Below the pieces are notes generated by a model. It searched no databases, was not told where the DNA came from, and was given only the letters and a program-made list of their open reading frames with translations. Below are positions 47,758 through 51,730 of a DNA stretch of 51,730 nt, in pieces. The stretch is from an uncultured SAR86 cluster bacterium (GTDB lineage: Bacteria; Pseudomonadota; Gammaproteobacteria; Magnimaribacterales; D2472). The position numbers and the translations under genes were made by a program. The DNA lies in NCBI GenBank assembly GCA_905478015.1, contig CAJQGY010000041.1, positions 1-51,730 of the forward strand, in the 5' to 3' direction. Within the stretch, counting starts at the first letter, position 1; every line of letters starts with the position of its first letter.

Positions 47758-48972
47758 ATGGGTTTTGAGGTGAGTGAAAGAGCTAAAGATATCAATGAAC
47801 GTTTAGAGCGATTTATGCAAGAGCACATATATCCTCGTGAGCATGACTATGATGAATTCACAAGTAATCAAGATAATCTTTGGAAATATCCTGAGTGGTA
47901 TGAAAGCCTCAAGGATGAAGCTAAAAAGCAAGAATTGTGGAATCTATTCTTACCTAAAGAGTATGCGCCTTGGAGCCCTGGTTTAAATAACTTAGAAATA
48001 GCTGGGCTTTTTGAAACTATGTCTAAGGCTGCATGGTCTCAGCAAATATTTAATTGTAATGCTCCTGATAGGGGTAATATGGAAGTATTGGCTAAATATG
48101 GAACGCCTGAGCAGCAGGAAAAATGGTTAAAGCCATTGTTGGCTGGAGAGATAAGATCAGCATATGCCATGACTGAGCCTGATGTTGCCTCATCAGATGC
48201 CACAAACATGGAGCTAGAAATTACCAGAGACGGGGATGAGTATGTCCTAAATGGTAAAAAATGGTGGACTACAAATGTGATAACGCCAAGATGTAAATTT
48301 ATGCTTGTTATGGGTAAGTCCAATCCTGAGAATTCAAGGCACCAACAACATTCAACTATAATAGTACCTACAAATGCTGAAGGTTTTGAAATTACAAGAG
48401 CTCTTAGAGCATTTGGAGAATATCACTCACCAGGTGGTGAGGGCGATGTCATTTTTAAAAACGTAAGGGTGCCTGTTTCAAATCTAATTCTTGGCGAAGG
48501 AAAGGGTTTTGAGATTGCTCAAGGCAGGCTTGGTCCTGGAAGATTTCAATACGCAATGATGTTTGTTGGCATGGCACAAAGGGCTTTGGAGCTAATGTGT
48601 GAAAGAGCTCAAAATAGAGTTGCTTTTGGGGAGCCTCTTAGTAAAAAAACTAGTGTCCAACATGAGATAGCTAGAAGCAGATGTGATATCGAGCAATGCA
48701 GGCTTTTGGTATTAGCTTCTGCGGAAAAGATGGATAAATATGGAATAGATGCTGCTAGAGATTATATTTCTATGCTTAAAATCGTAGCTCCTAAGATGTG
48801 TGAAGACGTATCTAGTAGAGCCATTCAAATATTTGGAGGTATGGGCGTATGTCAAGATACTCCTCTTGCCCATATCTTCACAACTAGTAGATTTTGCAGA
48901 ATTGCAGATGGTCCAGATGAAGTGCATATGTCTCAACTAGCAAAATTAACAATGAGATCCTTATCGGTTTAA
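47758..48972 (+). CDS. Acyl-CoA dehydrogenase, ACAD10/11-like
   Basis: FAD-dependent acyl-CoA dehydrogenase of about 404 residues. I start at ATG 47758 because GGGGGAG lies 5-6 bases before it; a GTG at 47752 would add two residues. FAD/substrate motifs are AMTEPDVASSDATNM and GKKWWTTN, and the C-terminus has QIFGGMGVCQDTPLAHIF. Where medium-chain enzymes have the YEGT glutamate, this one reads IADGPDEVH, as I recall for ACAD10/11-type proteins that act on unusual (for example hydroxy) acyl-CoAs. It is the first gene of a plus-strand run with a sulfatase, an isomerase and a dehalogenase. Confidence 0.9.
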   Translation: MGFEVSERAKDINERLERFMQEHIYPREHDYDEFTSNQDNLWKYPEWYESLKDEAKKQELWNLFLPKEYAPWSPGLNNLEIAGLFETMSKAAWSQQIFNCNAPDRGNMEVLAKYGTPEQQEKWLKPLLAGEIRSAYAMTEPDVASSDATNMELEITRDGDEYVLNGKKWWTTNVITPRCKFMLVMGKSNPENSRHQQHSTIIVPTNAEGFEITRALRAFGEYHSPGGEGDVIFKNVRVPVSNLILGEGKGFEIAQGRLGPGRFQYAMMFVGMAQRALELMCERAQNRVAFGEPLSKKTSVQHEIARSRCDIEQCRLLVLASAEKMDKYGIDAARDYISMLKIVAPKMCEDVSSRAIQIFGGMGVCQDTPLAHIFTTSRFCRIADGPDEVHMSQLAKLTMRSLSV

Positions 48973-48979
48973 TCAATAT

Positions 48980-50614
48980 ATGAAATTAAAACTTTTCTTT
49001 ATAGTTGTTTTCTTTTCGGTCCTTTCTTTATGGATTTTTAAAAGAGAAATTGGTCTTACTCTATTACCAATTGCTATAAATATAAATAATCCAATTGCTG
49101 AAAATCAAGAAATTGACTGGCCAATTGCAGAGTCTGATTTAAAAGAAGGCAAACCCAATATTATATTAATTCTAGCTGATGACTTAGGTTTCAACGATGT
49201 TTCCTATTATAACGGCGGCGCAGCAGATGGCTCTTTATTAACCCCGCATATAGATAGCTTGGCAAAAGAAGGTGTCGCATTTTTAAATGGATATGCTGCT
49301 AGCCCTGTTTGCTCTCCTTCTAGAGCCGCAATAATGACTGGAAGATATTCAAGTAGATATGGATTTGAATTTACTCCATATCCAGCTCAAGCTGCAAGAA
49401 TTATGAATTTGTTAAGACAAGATGGAGAGCTTGGTACTATAAATCTAGAAGGTGTTCAGTGGGATGAAGTTGGATTGACTGTTGGTGGTCTGCCAAATGA
49501 AGAAATAACAATTGCAGAGATGCTTAAAGAAAATGGTTACTATACTGCGCATATTGGTAAGTGGCATTTAGGAGGGTTTACTGATGGAATGATGCCTAAT
49601 GACCAAGGCTTTGATGACAGTCTCATGCTTAATAGCAGTCTCTATTTTCCAAAAAATCACCCTGATATCGTCAATGCAAAAATTGATTCTTCTGTAGAGG
49701 ATATGGTTTGGGCATCATCTCAATATGCTGCAAGTTTTAATGGAAGCAAGCCATTTAAGCCTGGAGGTTATATAACTGATTATTACACTGACGAGGCTGT
49801 AAAAGTTATTGATAATAATAAAGATAGGCCATTCTTTTTGTACTTAGGCCATTTTGCTCCTCACAATCCCCTTCAGTCTTTAAAGAAAGATTATGAAAAA
49901 CATAGTCATATGGAAAATCACACCCTTCAGGTGTATGCCGGAATGATTGAAGCTCTTGATAGATCGATTGGTAAAATTTTATCTGCTTTAGAAAAAAATG
50001 GATTAACAGAAAATACTTTAATAATTTTTACCTCAGATAATGGTGGAGCTGGATACATTGGATTGGATAATATTAATAAACCTTACCGTGGCTGGAAACT
50101 CACGCACTTTGAAGGTGGAATGCATATACCTTTTTTTGCAAAGTGGCCTACAAAAATTAAAAAAGGTATGAAATATGACAAAAGAATCCATCATACTGAT
50201 ATTTTTAGTACTATTTTGGGTGCAGCAAATATCGAGCACCCAAAAGAAATTACAATAGACGGTGTAAACCTTATTCCTTTTCTAAATGACGAAAAAATAG
50301 GCGAGCCGCATGAAACTCTATATTGGAAAAATGTTACCTATCAAGCAATTATTCATGATAATTGGAAGCTAATGAGGTCAAAATACCCAAAAGAGAAAGA
50401 ATATTTATATAACCTTGGGAAAGACCCTTACGAACAAAGCAACCTTGCCATGTCAGAGCCTGAGATAAAAAGTTTATTGCATGAGAAACTGAATACACAC
50501 ATTGAATCAATGCCAGAGCCAAGCTGGCCTCAGTCAGTATTCATGCCTGTTGTTATAGACAGGCCGCAAACAGAATATAAAGAAGGCGATGAATTAATTT
50601 ACTGGCCGAATTAA
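48980..50614 (+). CDS. Type I sulfatase (arylsulfatase-like), exported
   Basis: Formylglycine-dependent sulfatase of 544 residues. The N-terminus is a hydrophobic signal or anchor (residues 1-20). The metal site ILADDLGFNDVSYYN is followed by the Cys-type modification motif CSPSRAAIMTGRY, where Cys111 must be oxidised by a maturase not present here. HIGKWHLGG and FTSDNGG are further active-site elements. Its likely role is desulfation of organic sulfate esters in the periplasm. It starts 7 bases after the acyl-CoA dehydrogenase gene. The exact substrate class is unknown. Confidence 0.92.
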   Translation: MKLKLFFIVVFFSVLSLWIFKREIGLTLLPIAININNPIAENQEIDWPIAESDLKEGKPNIILILADDLGFNDVSYYNGGAADGSLLTPHIDSLAKEGVAFLNGYAASPVCSPSRAAIMTGRYSSRYGFEFTPYPAQAARIMNLLRQDGELGTINLEGVQWDEVGLTVGGLPNEEITIAEMLKENGYYTAHIGKWHLGGFTDGMMPNDQGFDDSLMLNSSLYFPKNHPDIVNAKIDSSVEDMVWASSQYAASFNGSKPFKPGGYITDYYTDEAVKVIDNNKDRPFFLYLGHFAPHNPLQSLKKDYEKHSHMENHTLQVYAGMIEALDRSIGKILSALEKNGLTENTLIIFTSDNGGAGYIGLDNINKPYRGWKLTHFEGGMHIPFFAKWPTKIKKGMKYDKRIHHTDIFSTILGAANIEHPKEITIDGVNLIPFLNDEKIGEPHETLYWKNVTYQAIIHDNWKLMRSKYPKEKEYLYNLGKDPYEQSNLAMSEPEIKSLLHEKLNTHIESMPEPSWPQSVFMPVVIDRPQTEYKEGDELIYWPN

Positions 50615-50633
50615 TGTTGAAAGGATTTAATAA

Positions 50634-51266
50634 ATGATTGACCTATATTTTTCTTACAGAAGCCCATACTCATACCTAATTCTTCCAAGAATGCTAAAGC
50701 TTAAAAATGAATCAAATATTAATATTAATTTTAAACTTGTTTACCCAATCGCAATTAGAATGCCGGAATGGTTTGAAAAGAAAAATATGTTTTTCTTTTT
50801 ATCAACTATGTCAGATTTTAAGAAAAAAGCTAAGCAATTAGGTATGCCTTTAAATCTTCCAGTTAAACCTGACCCCATTAAACAAAACATTTTTACAGCA
50901 AAGATTGCAGAAGACCAACCTTATATCTTTGACATATGCCATATGGGTCAAGAAATGACTAATAGGGGCTTTGGATTAGAATTTGCACATAAACTTTCAA
51001 CCAAAATTTGGTCAGTAAAAAACTGGAATATGGACGAACACCTTATTGGAATATTATCCGAATTTAATATAGAGCTGTCTGAAATTAGAGAAGCTATTAA
51101 AAAGAATGAAAGTACGCTAATAGAGCAAATTAAGCAAAATCAAGTTGAGCAATTGAAAGCTGGGCATCATGGCGTTCCTCTTTCTGTATACAAAGAAGAG
51201 TACTTCTTTGGGCAAGACAAATTTAATGATCTTATTGAGTGCATGAAAACAAATGGAGATATATAA
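50634..51266 (+). CDS. 2-hydroxychromene-2-carboxylate isomerase-like (DsbA/GST-kappa fold)
   Basis: A 210-residue thioredoxin-fold protein with the family N-terminus IDLYFSYRSPYSYLILPRM and the C-terminal GHHGVPLSVYKEEYFFGQDKF (HHGVPLSVYKEEYFFGQD). HCCA isomerases use glutathione in naphthalene-type aromatic degradation; homologues have broader roles, so the substrate is open. There is no CxxC, which argues against a disulfide oxidase. The dehalogenase ATG follows its stop codon directly. Confidence 0.85.
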   Translation: MIDLYFSYRSPYSYLILPRMLKLKNESNININFKLVYPIAIRMPEWFEKKNMFFFLSTMSDFKKKAKQLGMPLNLPVKPDPIKQNIFTAKIAEDQPYIFDICHMGQEMTNRGFGLEFAHKLSTKIWSVKNWNMDEHLIGILSEFNIELSEIREAIKKNESTLIEQIKQNQVEQLKAGHHGVPLSVYKEEYFFGQDKFNDLIECMKTNGDI

Positions 51267-51730
51267 ATGAAAGTACTAAGAACCCCAGACTCACAGTTTG
51301 CAAATTTAAGCGACTATCCTTATGAGCCTGTTTATACAAATATAATAGCAAAAGACGGAACTGAATTAAGAATCCATCATATTGATGAGGGCCCTAGAAA
51401 TGGCCCTATTTTGTTAGCTATGCATGGGCAGCCTGTATGGAGTTATTTGTACTCAAGAATGATCCCAATTTTAACTGAAGCAGGTATAAGGGTTATTGCT
51501 CCTGACTTAATTGGTTACGGAAAATCAGATAAACCTGCAGCTAGAGAAGATTACTCATATCAAAACCAAGTTGACTGGATGGGGGCTTGGTTAGAGAAAA
51601 ATGATTTTCAAGATCTAACTTTTTTTGGCCAAGATTGGGGTGGTTTAATAGGTTTGAGAATGATTGCTGCAGATCCTGATAGGTTTGTGAAAGTTGCTAT
51701 GGGTAATACAGGGCTTCCTTATAATCCAAA
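51267..51730 (+). CDS. Haloalkane dehalogenase-like alpha/beta hydrolase (3' end outside window)
   Basis: The reading frame starts at ATG 51267 (GGAG about 9 bases upstream) and is still open at the window end after 154 codons. Visible motifs are MHGQPVWSYLY (oxyanion region), APDLIGYGKSDKP, and the nucleophile elbow GQDWGG, with Asp123 as nucleophile and Trp124 as a halide-binding residue. This is nearly the same numbering as DhlA Asp124 of subfamily HLD-I. The Asp rather than Ser nucleophile argues for dehalogenase or epoxide hydrolase activity; Trp after Asp favours dehalogenase. The remaining catalytic residues are not visible. Confidence 0.85.
   Translation, partial: MKVLRTPDSQFANLSDYPYEPVYTNIIAKDGTELRIHHIDEGPRNGPILLAMHGQPVWSYLYSRMIPILTEAGIRVIAPDLIGYGKSDKPAAREDYSYQNQVDWMGAWLEKNDFQDLTFFGQDWGGLIGLRMIAADPDRFVKVAMGNTGLPYNP

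Overview
The window looks like a piece of a streamlined, A+T-rich marine gammaproteobacterial chromosome, most likely of the SAR86 type. Three things point that way. The gene order is gammaproteobacterial (leuS-lptE-holA, rsfS-rlmH-mrdA-rodA-mltB-dacA, trxA-rho, aroQ-accB-accC, rluD/bamD, mutM/coaD). A green-type proteorhodopsin gene lies about 46 kb from the 5' end of a 16S rRNA gene. Genes are packed with almost no spacer DNA: there is no gene-free stretch above 300 bases, and seven of nine convergent gene pairs overlap at their 3' ends. The taxonomic call is an inference from content and synteny; only 29 bases of 16S are present.

Layout. 1-4.3 kb: the start of an rRNA operon (minus strand, truncated by the window edge) with a stringent-type promoter and boxA, preceded by the ilvB-ilvN-ilvC branched-chain amino acid operon, then rluD. 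4.3-11.2 kb: bamD and a small membrane protein, an RND efflux adaptor-permease pair with a divergent TetR-family regulator, a DUF4399 lipoprotein and a flavin reductase-like protein. 11.3-20.4 kb: rsmD-hemC-hemD on the plus strand, facing a long minus-strand run (esterase, fused ABC ATPase, ilvD, hemB, trxA, rho). 20.5-27.0 kb: a stand-alone DsbD N-terminal domain, aroQ, accB, accC, leuS, lptE, holA. 27.0-36.0 kb: a minus-strand cell-wall and ribosome block (rsfS, rlmH, mrdA, rodA, mltB, dacA, D-amino-acid transaminase), a small membrane gene, a Lon-substrate-domain protein and mpl. 36.0-46.0 kb: a pyrophosphate-type phosphofructokinase, DUF2244 protein, argD-like aminotransferase, parE-parC, tolC-mutM, coaD. 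46.1-51.7 kb: proteorhodopsin as an isolated unit with its own promoter, strong ribosome binding site and intrinsic terminator, an SDR oxidoreductase, then a plus-strand catabolic cluster (acyl-CoA dehydrogenase, sulfatase, HCCA-isomerase-like protein, haloalkane dehalogenase cut by the window end).

The most interesting system-level signal is regulatory. Two identical 19-base near-palindromes lie between the RND adaptor gene and the TetR-type gene. A third, diverged copy (15 of 19 bases) lies directly upstream of tolC, 34 kb away. The RND locus has no outer-membrane channel of its own, so this suggests one repressor coordinates adaptor, pump and TolC channel, and also mutM, which starts 3 bases after tolC. 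Other points of note are the stand-alone DsbD alpha domain in the genomic slot where pseudomonads carry full dsbD, loss of ppk-ppx between hemB and trxA, inversion of the mrd/dac block relative to leuS-holA, an altered proton-relay signature in the RND pump, and frequent TTG start codons.
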